Source: Talaromyces rugulosus (Eukaryota > Ascomycota > Eurotiomycetes > Eurotiales > Trichocomaceae). From it: 64,000 nucleotides of DNA. The number at the start of each line of letters is the position of its first letter. The stretch's first letter is position 1. Location of the stretch: the NCBI RefSeq assembly GCF_013368755.1, contig NC_049561.1:6510001-6574000 (forward strand), in the 5' to 3' direction. Positions 8,852-24,627 of the stretch are shown here, one piece after another. Position numbers and translations under genes: made by a program. Below the pieces are notes generated by a model. That model was not told the DNA's origin. It saw only the letters and a list, made by a program, of their open reading frames with translations, and ran no database searches.

Positions 8852-11800
8852 TATCTTTTTCGTGTTCTTTCTGCACGTAGTGAATTATAAGCGTATTATG
8901 AATAGGAATAAGTTATAAATTCCAAGCTCCCTATAACGAGTGAGGTGCTAGCAGATTTCAGTATGAGCGAGTGTGTCTATGATAGAACCGAGAACGAGAT
9001 CGCCGGAAAATGAACGTCTTATACTACCACATTCTATCCTATCCGGTATTCCGAGAGTGGCCACCACAGCCATGGCCTAGCCAAGCATGCCAACAGATAC
9101 ATATGTAAATGCACTGCCTGGTCGTACGCAAAGTCCAGACCTGAGTGGGCTGATTTCACATCTCTAGATGATTCAACTGGACGAGTTCCAAGCCTCTCTG
9201 CGTATTTTCTGATTAAGCGATGCTCGTTACCACTAAAAACGGTCCAGACTATATTTATAGATATGAGCAGGACGGTATAATACCGTATGAAAGTCTTTTT
9301 CTCATGTCAGACAGACGCAGGCGATGTTGTCAGCTCGAATGTCTCGCACAGACTGTGGCGCTCGTCTGGCATTTGTTGTAAAAACAGGACCCTTTCATCA
9401 TCATCATGATCATTATTATTATTACCATTTACGTAGACATCACGACAGGCAAAATTGTCTCAGTTGTCAGTGACTCAGTCTACTAGAAACTCATATCATT
9501 GGTCGAACAATAGACTCCATTCGGAGCCGCCTCTTCCGGCTTCCTATAGCTCGATGGTTGTCTATCCAAGATTCAATGTCTCAATGATTGAGATTATTTT
9601 TATTCATTATTTATCCTTAAATAACGCACCTCGCCTGGTTTTGCCTTGTGAATCGATCGGATTGCAGCTGCCTAGGGCTGACTCGGATGATATACGCATT
9701 TTATAGATAGTGATCCCGGATGTGCGGATGTGCCGGAACAGCATGATATATAGAGTTAACAGCCAAGTGAAATCCCAACCAATAACAACTTTAATTTTTC
9801 AACCATTTTGTATAATTGAAAAAAAAAAAAAGGTTCAAGACATGCAGTACGCCAGGCATATGCAGTATGACGTGTTGGCATGTTATCGATCCAATGAGTG
9901 GCCAGTTTTATAATCAAGTCTTGCACGTGGATCCGTTCCCATAATAATGCACATTCGACGTTAGTATCTTTATTTTTACTTTTTGAATTGTGTTGGTGGG
10001 TATTTCCTCTATCGGTTGTCTGTACATAGTAGTCCCTCCCTGCCTTGGGAGGCGAGTTGCCGACATCAATTTGAGGCCACGCGGAATTCTTATTTAAAGA
10101 CAGTGTAATAGTATACCATCTCAGAATAACACAGTAGGTAAATTTGCAAGTATGCGGGTTAATTGTCTCAATGCGTTAACTGATATCCACCCGAGTGAAA
10201 CATTATCAGCCACGTTCACGCCTATCTTGCATTTACCTCCGCTATCGTATGGATGGCTGCTTACTGTCTTATCATTACTCAGCAAAAGTCTATCAGTAAC
10301 CTGCATCTAGCAGATTAAATACATAACTATGTTGTTCAAGTGAGATCGGGGGTCAACACTTTCCGGATTAGCGCTGTGCGGCCTCTCCCCTAGCACTTGT
10401 AAATAAGTATAATGCTTTATAAATGGCAAATCACTAAAACCTTGTGGATTTAATAAGGATATCGGGGACACAAAATAAAATTTATCTAAACTATCAGCGG
10501 ACAGATGTTTCATTAAAGGAATTCCAGCAATTCAGTCAGTTTGACAGAAACACCGTAGTAAAGTTCGCGCTGCCTTGCGCAAACGGCATGAATTCGGACT
10601 TTGTAGGGCTAGGGCCATGCCCTAACCAGCGGTACTGAATCCGGGGATAACTTCATGTTGAAGTCAGGGTACGTAGGAAAGGTGATTCGCTTGGAAATGC
10701 TTATAAGGAGCGTTCATAGTAGTCCTGATGCTCCATATTCTCATCTAAGGGCGCTCTCTCAGTGCGGATGAGTTGATTAGTTTCCAATAGAGATTTGGTT
10801 CGTCATACACAGCAGAGTTCTTAATATTCAAGATCCATTTCCTTTAAATTATTAGAAATATCCATTCACACCCGATATTATATATAATTATATCTATACA
10901 TGTATATATATTAGATCACATTTACTATTGAAGAATAAATTTATCGCTCATATAACTATAATCTACCGTACATATGTAGTTAACATTCTTTTGGTAAGTC
11001 TTTTTGGCTTTTGACAAAACGCTGGCCTGTGCCGCTTTTGTCTCTTTTTGACTAAGATGTCCTTGGTCTTCTGACAAAAGGCCACTATATTGTACGATCC
11101 TTGTAATTTACATATAATTCCAATGCTCTGCGTGTACACCGGTAAGTCCAGTGCGGTATACTTTATGATGACAATTAAATTCAACCAGGTTACTACACCT
11201 CTTTTATTCATAATGAACCTTTGCCGGATTCATCTAGTGTACGACTAAGCTTGCCAAGCCTTTTGAAGTCGGTTCCGCCCGCATTAGAATGATCAACGCA
11301 TTCCGAGCTTCAAATTACCTGAATGCGGTTTGGTAGACTTTATACGGAATAGTGCTGCCGCCGTTTCGGGCCGAGGCCCATTATTCTAGTGGCTCACAGG
11401 TAGTTCAATATTCAACCATGTTGTCATGCAATTATGAGTTCCTAATGTGTGCACACAGCTTACTGGGTTTGCATCATTTCCGCATCGTAATACTGCTTGA
11501 CGTTGAGAAGTCTCCAACTTCGTTTGACAGTAGATATAGCACATATATCTCTACATTATTAGGAGGGGAGAAGAAGAAGCGATTCGTCTCCCACGCCATA
11601 GTAAGGTATTCTCCTACCTTCCTAGGGAGCTTCCAGAACTAACTAGTATTCGAGCCATGGAAACATCAAGAAGCATTGTATGATGATGTGGAGGCGGCAT
11701 GCGGGCTTGCTTACCTTTGAGTCCTCTGAGTCCTATACCTACATTCGTGGATGGCATGACACTACCTCACCCTTGCGTGTTACACTGGCCGTTGTGTAAC

Positions 11801-12052
11801 CACAATATCCTGCTTGATCAATAATTTTTGCATGCATCTCCGCGTTACCTCTAATGATGACGTACTAGATAACCATAAAATGTAACCTTTCAGTGTCCAT
11901 CTCTAAAGGCATACATAGGGTTCGTAACTATGACTTTTAATAAAATTACCGCGGCAGCTGAATAGGATTTGAAAAAAAAAATTTTTATGATTTAAAATCA
12001 AACATCTTTTCAACCTACTCTACTGAAGAGTCAGAGCACATCACAGAACGCT
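8852..12052. other. 3.2-kb AT-rich stretch without a supported gene
   Basis: Low-complexity ATC/ATT repeats occur near 9399-9430 and an A-run near 9820-9832. Several short open frames (9455, 9710, 10121, 10307, 10963, 11352) lack family motifs or plausible splice partners. The base composition and absence of coding resemble decayed repeat-rich sequence, but I could not identify a named element. Confidence 0.5.
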
Positions 12053-13429
12053 ATGCACGGTTTTCCACCAAGCGAAACGAACGGTGGCTACACGCCCCCT
12101 GCAGATGCCAAAGTGATAGGACTTGTATTCTATGGACGGAAGGAATTCGTTAGCATTTTGGACTTGTACTTGAAGGTATGTACGAATAGAACTGCTAGCT
12201 AGATCTTGAACTTCTTTCAAGTATGAATTCTGATTTTATTCTCAGAGAAATTTGCGGGTCAATGGCGGCCTGTTGGACGAGGTTATCTTTGTAGTGAAGA
12301 CAAATAAGACACATGACCTGGAATACCTGGATGAACTGCTGTCACAGCAACCTCAGTACTCCAAGTATATCCCAACACAGGGGAAGCCAAGTGGTGAGAT
12401 ATGCGTTCCTACTGTTCCGTCTATCACGGAGGGCTTGAAGCTCGATTGGTGCACCGACAAATCGGGTCCCTTCGATGGATGGGTCAGCAGCTGGAAGGCG
12501 GTAGTTGAGCCCGAAAACATCTATATTAAGATCGATGACGATATCGTATGTATCAAGAGACTTATCTTATCTTCGCTGATGACACAACAAAATACAATCA
12601 TTGACCTCAATCACAGGTGTACTTTGAGGACTCGACCATCCCAGCCCTATGCGAAAAGCTCGTCAACAACCCCCAGTATTTTGCTGTGTCTGCGAACGTT
12701 GTGAATGGAGGCTTTAGCTCATGGGTGCACCGCCGTTTAGGTGTGTATGCACCTTACTGGCCAGTATGGATAACTCCGTCTCGCTTGTGTTCAAGGTAGC
12801 TAAACCCGAGATCGAAGGAATCAAAATCAATCCAGCCTACGACCACCTCAAAATCCAAGCCAACATGCTGGCGCCCCTCTAAGCTCCCTCCACATGCAGA
12901 ACTATCTGAAGGACCACCCGACTTCCGCGCCGACGGCACGACACCAGCACCATTCCAGGGACACAGGTGGCTACCAGTCCGTCCAGGCACAGCTAAGGCT
13001 CGCAAAGGATTACCCGACGATACGCTGATCTTCGATGCATGGGGTCCCAATACTGAAAATTGGACAGTAGCAGCTCAAACTCATTATTCGTTCCTGCAGC
13101 ACCTGGAGCAAGATACAACATGGCGATATAAATTCGATACCTGGGACATGGATTACGAGCGGCTAGCAATTACCTTCCTAGCTATCCGCGGGAAGGATGT
13201 TATAGATTCATTCCCATTTACCTGCGATGACGATGAATTCTACCTTACTTGTATTCGACCTAAAGAGCTTGCGCGGCCTGTTGTTATCAACGGGACAGGA
13301 CTTGCCGCGCATTTCGCCTTTAACCCCCAGAGAGTGGCTCATGATGGGAAAAGCATAATGTGGACAGATCTATTGGATAGATACCGTATGTTTGCAGAGG
13401 AGACTGCAGGCACAGATTTCTATCTCTAA
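12053..13429 (+). pseudogene. Fungal DXD glycosyltransferase-like gene with one in-frame TAG
   Basis: Exons 12053-12175, 12246-12545 and 12617-13429 join in frame, with a GTATGT donor and CAG acceptor at both introns. The protein reads VIGLVFYGRKEFVSILDLYL, then GGLLDEVIFVVKTN, then a DXD-like KIDDDIVYF, then VSANVVNGG. The C-terminal part has GHRWLP, WTVAAQTHYSFLQHLE and a DDE triplet. This looks like a family of fungal glycosyltransferase-like proteins of about 400-450 residues; the family recall is from memory. TAG at 12797-12799 interrupts an otherwise open frame of 271 codons in exon 3. Either the gene is inactivated, or a 57-bp in-frame intron (12743-12799, GTGTAT...GTAG) removes the stop at the cost of the preceding APY segment. 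A first exon carrying a membrane anchor may lie upstream. Confidence 0.65.
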
Positions 13430-14396
13430 TCTAAAATGCTGCTACTATTAGGGCATTTGATTGCGTTAGCAATCGGTAGTATGGTGGTAAGCAATTTGGA
13501 GTAGGGATATTTGGTTATTACTTATACTCTTTAATGTTTAATTGGTGAAGTTTGGTTAATTTGTGATTGATCACTTTGTTGGTTCTATTGGCTGAATAAG
13601 AAAAAAAGTTCCTCTATATATCACTCTTTAGATTTTGAGATTTCCAACAACTAGTTTTGAAAAGATACATATTCTTGATAAGCATGATAAAGTTAATATT
13701 TTATATAATAATTAATTGCACGAAGATAAATCATGATAATTAATTGGTTAATGTGTGCCTGCACATATGGCTGGAAATACTCGTCATGTCAATTTTTTCC
13801 TCATGCTTACATAGTTGTCTTGCTTTACGCTACCCAATTGAGATATTGACTTCACAACCAGTAGTGACGATGGTGTCGGCGGATGGCGTAGCGCTTATTA
13901 AAGGCCTGGCGTTGTTGGTTGATAAATTTCAAGCCTAGTTATTACAAGATTGCTAACGTAATAAGACATAGGGCAGTCTTAGCCTTGATATTTAGGTTTC
14001 AACTTGTCAGTCTTGTGTACGTGTTGACCTGTTGGTTCATCTCATCTCGCTTTTTGGTCGGATTTTTTTAATCCTTCTTTCGCCTACTAATGTCGCTACG
14101 GTATAGTTGTAGGGAAATAGATGACCTTTCTATCTGTATTCATGTTTCACACCAACTGTAGCTGACGAAATAAATGTAAGCCAGAGCTGTCAAGATTCTG
14201 CCCATGAAGGTTAAATCAAGAGAGATATTAAAATAAAAAATGTGTATATATCTATAGCTATACATTCAAAACAAAGTCTATTTATTCACCGTGAAAAGTA
14301 CAATTTTCTTGTTCCTTATGAACTGGCAGTGTTTTTGGACTTTCTGCACAAATGATTTACTGCAGAGACATAACAGCGCAGTGTCAAATAAATTGC
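13430..14396. other. AT-rich intergenic, no gene seen
   Basis: Lies between the glycosyltransferase-like gene and the 3' end of the GH127 gene. The short open frame at 13744-13938 has no support. Confidence 0.6.
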
Positions 14397-16540
14397 TCAA
14401 AGTTCCAAGGGAAGTGCAACTCGCATCTGCCCGCGTCCCCCGCGGTTGGCCCGAAGGTAGTATGGAATGAAACAGAGATCTCTCTGTAGACGAGAGATCT
14501 TTTTGGGTGTCTGGACCGATAAACCAGGTCCAGTTCCCGCCGGTTTGTTTTCCCACTCGGGATATGAACGCTCGTAGCCGCTGGTATGTATTGCAACATG
14601 CTCGTGTGGCTTGTTGGCAACATCTCGTCTCCATTCCTGTCGAAAACTTGTAGATGAGGGTATCCAAACGTCCTTGAAGTGATTGTGTTCCCATGGGTTA
14701 TCGATATCTTCGGCACAGTAAACGATTGGACCTCTGGCTATTGCGCCAACTTGCTGATTGGTGTATGGATGTGGTTGGATCAGACGGGGTTGGAATCCTT
14801 GGATGTCAAGGGTAAACTCGGGCGTATATGAAGTATATGACGGAGGCAGTATGATATAACCTTTCTCGAGCTGCTCGGAACATGCATGGTTCGGTTCCAA
14901 CTAAAATCAAGTTAGTATAAGGTAAGGAGGTGTGTGGATTTTGGACCATTAACAGTACCTTAAATTGGCCATGTGCCCATTCTGGCACTCTTAAACGTAA
15001 TGTAAGTTGCAGCGTCGGCGGGGCCTGGATGGTAAAGGAGATCTTGCCCTCCCATGGCCAGGCTGATGATTGTTTGACAATGACCTCTTCTCCCTCTATA
15101 GTGAAGGCTAATGTGGCAGTAGTGTAGAGGTGAACGTTGACATAAGCGCCATCCTTTGTTCCACCATAGTCCCATAGATAGCCACCCAGGCTGCCAAAAA
15201 GTCTTGCTAGATTTGGCGGGCAACACGCACATTCGAACCATTCCTCTCTGGTGCTTTTATCTTGGTGAGAACTTGCAAGCTGATTGGTGTAGGTGAAGGC
15301 ATTGCCATCAAGACTCATAGAGGTCAGTATGGCGTTATAGAGACACAATTCCATCATATCAGCGTATCGTGAATCCAAGTCAACTTCAAGCAATCGTTCC
15401 GCCAACATCACCACGCCAATGGCGGCACATGTTTCCGCATAGCAGCCTCCTTCATCAGTTCCTTGTGGTAGAAAGTAATCAATACCAAATCCTTCCCATT
15501 GCTTGATGGCTCCGATGCCTCCCGTGAGATACAACTTTTTGTCAACCATGTTATCCCACAGTCGTCTGATTGCATCGTACCACTGGTGTCGTAGATCTCC
15601 CAAAGGCTGAACAGTGGCTTTGTCCAAGCACAGAAGATCAGCCGCTCCGGTGAGCAGATACATGGCTCTCACCGCATGACCTTCGATGGTCTGCTGTTCA
15701 AGAATTGGTTCATGGGCCTGAGAATACTGGTGTGACTTTGCCATTGGATGTGCATCTGGCCTCTTCCAAGGTACGTCGCCGCGTTCTTCGGCTTCCACAT
15801 CAAAATAGTGTCGTCCATTAACTCCAGATGGATTCCCTCTCTCCTCAAGAAAATATCGAGCCAAGTCATACGCATCTTCGTTTCCTGTCATGCTGTACAG
15901 GCGAAGCAACGCCAGCTCAATTTCCGGATGGCCAGGGTAGCCATGGATTTGGTTTTCCCTTGCTCCGAATGTTTTTCTCATCAAAGATACATACTTCACG
16001 ATGGGACCCAAAAACAAGTCATTGTGGTAGTACTGGTGATGCGACAGAGCAGCTTCGATCATATGCCCTGCGTTATACCTTTTTAGATAGTTAGTATAAT
16101 TATGGCCTGTTATGCTCAAATCTAAAAAGGACTTACAATTCATGCATATCCCTCAAATTTGTCCAGCGTGCTCCAGGATCAACCACCTGATAATGCAAGT
16201 TCAGGTAACCATCTTCCTGCTGGGCTGAGCTAATCGTACCCACGATTTCTTGAACTGCGTTATCTAGTCGGGCGTCGTACTGCTCCATGAGGAAGTAGCA
16301 TGCAGCTTCGATCCATTTAGCAATATCACAGTCCCAGAATAGATGTTTCCTCTCGGGCCAGTTCGTATTATCGTCGTATTTTGGGTGCCATTCAAGCTTG
16401 AAGCAATCATAACGACCGGTGGACTTCAGAAGGTCAAGTTGGGTATACAAAGTTTGCTTCGAAATAGTCTCTCGAGTGGTCTTTAATAGGGAAGGACCGT
16501 GGAATGTCGTATTCTTAAATGTCGTCTGAGGATAATACAT
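14397..16540 (-). CDS. GH127 beta-L-arabinofuranosidase-like protein (DUF1680)
   Basis: Exons 16540-16137, 16078-14959 and 14900-14397 give 675 residues, normal for GH127. Both introns are 58 bp; the first has a CTAAC branch site. The family releases beta-L-arabinofuranose from plant glycans and glycoproteins using a zinc-bound cysteine nucleophile. The key residues can be placed: E330 (KQWEGFG) as acid/base, E350 and C352 (YAETC), and C420/C421 (ECACCPPN), corresponding to E322, E338, C340 and C417/C418 of Bifidobacterium HypBA1. An alpha/alpha-barrel core is followed by beta-sandwich domains with the tract LRLRVPEW. There is no signal peptide, so the enzyme is probably cytosolic and acts on imported oligosaccharides. 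No transporter lies alongside. Confidence 0.92.
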
Positions 16541-18555
16541 GTTGAGCGGAGCTAGATGTATAAATATTGGATAAACTTCAGGAATTTACAACAAGAAACG
16601 ATTGGAATAGTCAAGGACGAGAGGTTCTGCTCAGCCCGGGAACAGTGTCTCTTAAATAATGCAAGATTGGAAACGAAAATTTTCTACTACGATTGAAAGT
16701 GGCACCAGAGAACTGTCAAAGAATCTGTCACCAAATCCGAGACCGGTCTGAAAACCGAATCCATTCACATGGAGCGGCTGAAGGTGTATGGGGCAACGAT
16801 CCATTCCCTTGGGTTCTTTGATCGAATCAGAAGCATGCTGGCATTTCGGGATTTCGATTGTCGGTTAAAAAAAAGGGCGGGCCAGTCAAGATCTTTTCCA
16901 GCGTTTCCAAGCATGCTAGGAACAGATCTGGTTCTCCGTTTGTTCAAACGACTTAGCCATGGTAGTTATTGAAATAATCAAACCATATGTGGAAAGTTTG
17001 GAAATGGCCCCATCTAAATCGCGGGGAAATCTCTTAGTCCGGCAAGATTGCCCCTCGAAACGAAGGCGAATTCGTAGAATCCGCCGCACGGTACCAACGT
17101 GCCGAGGGATCCTCTGCCGAGAGGATTCCGATAACCGGGATGCCGAATATAAGGCTTCAAATATTGCTTAGCACCGCCGAGTCTTGGCCGTGCCTCCGAC
17201 ATCACGTGCCATAATTGACTAAGCCGGATGAAGGGAGACATTTCCGGGGATCCCGTAAACCTTAAACTCTACGTACCACCAAACAAGTCCGTGGTGAGAA
17301 AAAGTTGATCTGGTTCAAGTTGCCACCCATCGATTATTATGCGGGACAGTGGCCACTCTATAGCGAAAGGCTAAGTATACCGCTTTTCAGCTTATCTCTC
17401 GCAAGGATCTTTAAAAATTGAAGGCAAGAACCAGGCCATCCCTTCCAAGGTACTCTTTTAGGGAACTAGTTCGCACGCACAGCTGAGAATACTCCCCAGA
17501 CTTGAGCCGTCTCTGATGTTCAAATGTCAGAAGTAGATGTATTGGATTACGAAAAGTAACGAGCTGGTCCACGATATTATATTTCGAGTTGTCCTTTGGC
17601 AACCGTCGAAGATGCAAGTTGACCGTACGAGCTATGGTCCTCTGTTTCTCATTGTCTAGGCGGAACAAAATAGCTTCCTTCGGGGAAGAGCTTCTACTTC
17701 AGTAGGCTGGCTCTGACTGGACCCATATTTCATTTGTTTCTCCATCGGAATGAGGGGAGACAACGGCAAAAAATAACGAGTGACGTTTTCCAGGGCTTTC
17801 TCCGCTAACCCACTATCCGCTTGCGGATAGAATAGTAACTACTCTAGCCTCTTGACCAGAGGGAGTAGAACCGAGGACATGGGACTATACGAGACTTGGC
17901 CTTCACTAGGCTAGGTACCGCGGTCCCAAATCGACCTCAAACCAACTAGACAAACCCAACCCCACGGAAACTGGCCAGGCACAGGCCTGAGGCAACACAC
18001 CCGATCCTTTACCCTTTACTCATGGCGCGGTTCCGGACGTAGAATTCTGCATGCTCCGACTGGTCGTATCGGTTGGCCACTCGCTCGACCTCGATCCACT
18101 TGCGCCCCCCCCCCCGTCCAGACTTGGAAGATGATCATACCCGCCTCAAGATCGCTGGGAGGTGGCGGTATCTGTCGTGGGGCCGAAACCTTCTCATGGG
18201 GCTGTGATGATGCCTCGTGGCTTGATCCACGGGTCGCCGTTCGCCTTCCCCAGAGGTGGGCAAGTGTAGATGCAGAAGTTTCCGTTCGCTCTGTGGATCA
18301 GGCATGATTTTCTGTAAGTCAATTTGGGTCGGCGTTCGTGGCGACGGATTGAACGATGCACCTGGCCTTTTCGCGGCGATGGCGGATTTCCTAGCTTTCT
18401 GAATCCCCGTAGGAAAAGGCTCCATACAGGAGGCTCCCATATAGACTGCTGCCATATAATCAGCCTATTAATCATTATGTTTCCTCTAAGACCATCTAGA
18501 AGAGTCTAATTGTAATAATTCTTCAGAAGTTTCAGTTGTATTAGATACCTGTTTT
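16541..18555. other. Intergenic with a C11 tract and a possible coding remnant
   Basis: 2 kb without a supported complete gene. A run of 11 C occupies 18105-18115. Minus-strand frames at 18004-18480 have protein-like stretches (WIEVERVANRYDQSEHAEFY and SGEGERRP) but are broken by stops and frameshifts. I do not recognise them. Confidence 0.45.
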
Positions 18556-19258
18556 TTTAGAAGCATATGCATTCATAGTTTTCGATCAAAGCGTTCAAAG
18601 CGTTGTTGAAGGCCTTCTCGTCAGGAAAGGGTCCTGGATAAATGGGTTACATCTGTGTGCTTTTTTTTTTCTACATAACGAGATTTGATTACCTTTGTTT
18701 TTAAAACTGTCATATCTTGAGCGGTCCATGATCAATCGAGCCAATATAGGACCCACCGGGAATTTGGCGCAGATCACGAAGATGTGTTTTCAACTGATCA
18801 GCAACACGACGCTTGGTTTTCTCATCATATTTTCCCCAAGACTTCTTAAGTCGGTCGCCTTCAACATACTCCCTAAATATGAACGTGTCGAAATAAGGGT
18901 CACCGGAAACCTTTTTATAATGTGGGCCATATCTGTAATATGCCAGGACTTTTAGGACTGGCACATTCGGCGCGTTCTTCTCTATGAGGATCATGGCTTT
19001 TGCCTCGTTCTCTGTGACACGGGGGCCATATTTGACGACAGGAGTAGGGGATAGGTTGAGGATCTAGCGGCTACCCCGGTAAATGACCCAGCCGTGAAAG
19101 GGCGACGCATAAATGGTCTCGGGATCCGGCAGTGTAAACCCGGCCATCGAGTATTTCAGGTCCACTTTAGCTTCCTCCTTGTCACCCATTTTCGTTTTAT
19201 ATTTCGTAGCAGAAATTTCGTCAAGTTTGTCAAATTTCAAGTTCGTAAAGTTCGTCAA
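18556..19258 (-). pseudogene. Phosphotransferase (APH/kinase-like) N-terminal relic
   Basis: From an ATG at 19258 the minus strand reads about 64 codons, meets TAG at 19064-19066, then continues in the same frame for another 115 codons to a TGA at about 18710. It has the usual N-lobe signs of fungal phosphotransferase-family proteins: SPTPVVKYG with the lysine, NEAKAM, VLAYYRYG, FIFREYVEGDRL, and HLRDLRQIPGGSYIGSID. After two more stops a piece resembling the following segment (GPFPDEKAFNNAL) appears in another frame near 18600 and ends in a stop. The catalytic HGD loop and C-lobe are missing. The fragment is therefore almost certainly non-functional. Confidence 0.7.
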
Positions 19259-20024
19259 GCGGAATCGTGGCGAGTGGCTTTAAGGATGAGGAAGAGCAGA
19301 GGAGGTTGGGGGATGAACATAACTTATAGTGCAACTTCAAAACAAAGACCTCTCTCGTTTTCGGATGTTCTATTTGAAATCCACAGCTCAAGATAGAAGT
19401 GCTGCGTGTCAAAGAAAGTCAAGCAAACATTTGAACGGGAAGAGGCGAGCCTGGAATCGCAAATTGTTTCAATGTGCATATAAATTCATCTTTCTTTGCG
19501 GTCTTCTTTAATTAAAGTTTATAGACTTTTCTAGAGTTATGTTAGGCTCAATTTAAAATGTACTATAATTAGAATGGTTGCCTTTTTCAATATTGGATGG
19601 AGTATGGAGAAAATATCAGATGTTTCTATATCAATACCGGTGGACTAATATTCGGAAAACAGTGATGTATACATAATCCCCCGTATTTATACACGTAACC
19701 TGTATATATAAATACTTACCATTTTTTTATTTCTTTTGGTCCCTTGCTGTTTTGCTTTGTTGTTTTTCTTTTTCTTTTCTAGCCAAAAAAAAAGACAGCA
19801 ATAGTACTACTATGTATATTAGCTCATTGGCAAACATGTGTAATGACTTCTGTGTGCATGTCAAACAACTCACCTAACAATATTCATAGTAAACCAAAAC
19901 CGAAATACAATTTAAATAATAAATAGAATAAAACAATTTTTATAAGAAATAATTACATATAGTAAACTAGCACCGTGATTGGCTGGCCCCTGAACGGACT
20001 GGCCCAATCACGGCCACGGCCGCG
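19259..20024. other. AT-rich intergenic, no gene seen
   Basis: T- and A-rich tracts around 19720-19790, otherwise featureless. It ends in the promoter of the membrane protein gene. Confidence 0.6.
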
Positions 20025-21311
20025 GTGTCAACTTCAAGTCTCCCAAGTTCCAACATGTTAAGACATCCATCCATCAACAGAAGTTACATAGGGTGCAATG
20101 CCGCGCCCCTGGTTACAACCAACGCGCACCACTCCTTCTCGATGCCTAGATTTACCTTCCTCCGCCTCATAAAAACTTTTTCCCTCTTTTGGGCCGGGCT
20201 GGTTAGCCTGTGGCTCTTTCTGCCCTCACCAAGCCCGCCGCTCGCCGCCGAGCTGCGCGACCAGCTTATTCAGACTGAGCTAACCTCTGGCGAAATCCTG
20301 CATACTGTGCACAAATGGCACGATTCGTATGCGAGTGTAGATGCTAGCGGGCATGTACCTAGACCCAGCGATGATTGCGCGGGTTTGCTGGTTGACTGGC
20401 ATCTAATAATATCTGAATCTGATGTTACACAGCAGCACGTCTTGCTCAAAGTCGGCGAGCATACGACACTAAACCTTACTGATGCGGTTCTCAAATCTGC
20501 AGAGGGGGGAGAAGAAGGAGGATCTACCAGATCTACAGAGTCTCAAGACCACAACGCTCTCAGTGGTTTATATGTCAGTGACCTGCTGAGCGTCGAGGTG
20601 CGGGCCGGCGATGAGGATCATATCATCAATATGCCCTGGTTCCGCTGGGCTGATATGGCTCTGTTTCATCACCAGATGCATGGCTTTTTATACACTATTG
20701 AACTCAAACTCGTCGCGCGCCAGATTGGAGGACGCGTCGAGATCTGGAAAGCATCGGCGCTGGCTGGTGCTGATGCTAGCTATCTGCTCAACCCCAGGCC
20801 AGCGGATCGCGAGCTTGGTCTGCTAGCTTCTTTTTCAGACGTTCAATTATCACCTTCTTCTTCTGCTACTACTACTGCTACCGCTCTCTCAAACATCCAC
20901 ATCACCGACGTCAAGGGCGACCTCCCTTCCAAAACCTACCCAATCCGCTCCTTCATTCTCTTCTACCTCGCTCCCTTTCTGACTATATGTCTTTTCCTCG
21001 CCATCTACCTGGCATCTCCGGTCCTCACCTTTTTATTACCTCTTGTTGCTCTTTATATAGTCATTATTGCGCTGTGTTGGTGTGTAGCTGTGCGTCAACC
21101 CACCTATCCCGGTTTTGCAGAATGGCGCGCTTCGTTTTGGATGACGAGGTACGTTCCCTGTTCGTCGTCGGCGCGTTCGCGTCGGCAGCAAAGAAAAAGA
21201 AGAGGAGGACGGCAGGGTCCTGTTGTCATTTGGGGACCGACGGGTCCGGTGTATGAGTCGGATAGGAACGAGACGGATAGGTTGATTGGATCGCTCAAGA
21301 GAGGGCGATAA
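20025..21311 (+). CDS. Membrane protein of unknown function
   Basis: A 428-codon single exon. A second in-frame ATG at about residue 40 (MPRFTFLRLIKTFSLFW) would place the hydrophobic segment near the N-terminus as a signal anchor and may be the true start. About 240 residues of probably lumenal or extracellular sequence follow, with DDCAGLLVDWHLI and WFRWADMALFHHQMHGFLYT. Two closely spaced C-terminal hydrophobic segments come next (FILFYLAPFLTICLFLAIYL and VLTFLLPLVALYIVIIALCW), then a basic tail with RRQQRKRRGGR and GPTGPVYESDR. I do not recognise the family. Uninterrupted length, GC content and coherent topology support a real gene. Confidence 0.75.
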   Translation: MSTSSLPSSNMLRHPSINRSYIGCNAAPLVTTNAHHSFSMPRFTFLRLIKTFSLFWAGLVSLWLFLPSPSPPLAAELRDQLIQTELTSGEILHTVHKWHDSYASVDASGHVPRPSDDCAGLLVDWHLIISESDVTQQHVLLKVGEHTTLNLTDAVLKSAEGGEEGGSTRSTESQDHNALSGLYVSDLLSVEVRAGDEDHIINMPWFRWADMALFHHQMHGFLYTIELKLVARQIGGRVEIWKASALAGADASYLLNPRPADRELGLLASFSDVQLSPSSSATTTATALSNIHITDVKGDLPSKTYPIRSFILFYLAPFLTICLFLAIYLASPVLTFLLPLVALYIVIIALCWCVAVRQPTYPGFAEWRASFWMTRYVPCSSSARSRRQQRKRRGGRQGPVVIWGPTGPVYESDRNETDRLIGSLKRGR

Positions 21312-21499
21312 TCACACCACACGAGTCGTGTTATATATCAATATATTTAATATTGCTGGATTTGTCTATCCAAATGGCATGGCGTTCAGTTTTAATCGAA
21401 TAGGCTGTTAGTTGGTCAATGAACAAATACGTATTATGAACTCATGTCATATTATTAACTATTTACACACAGACGAATCATAGAATACGGAATCAGAGT

Positions 21500-24627
<3,128 letters not shown>

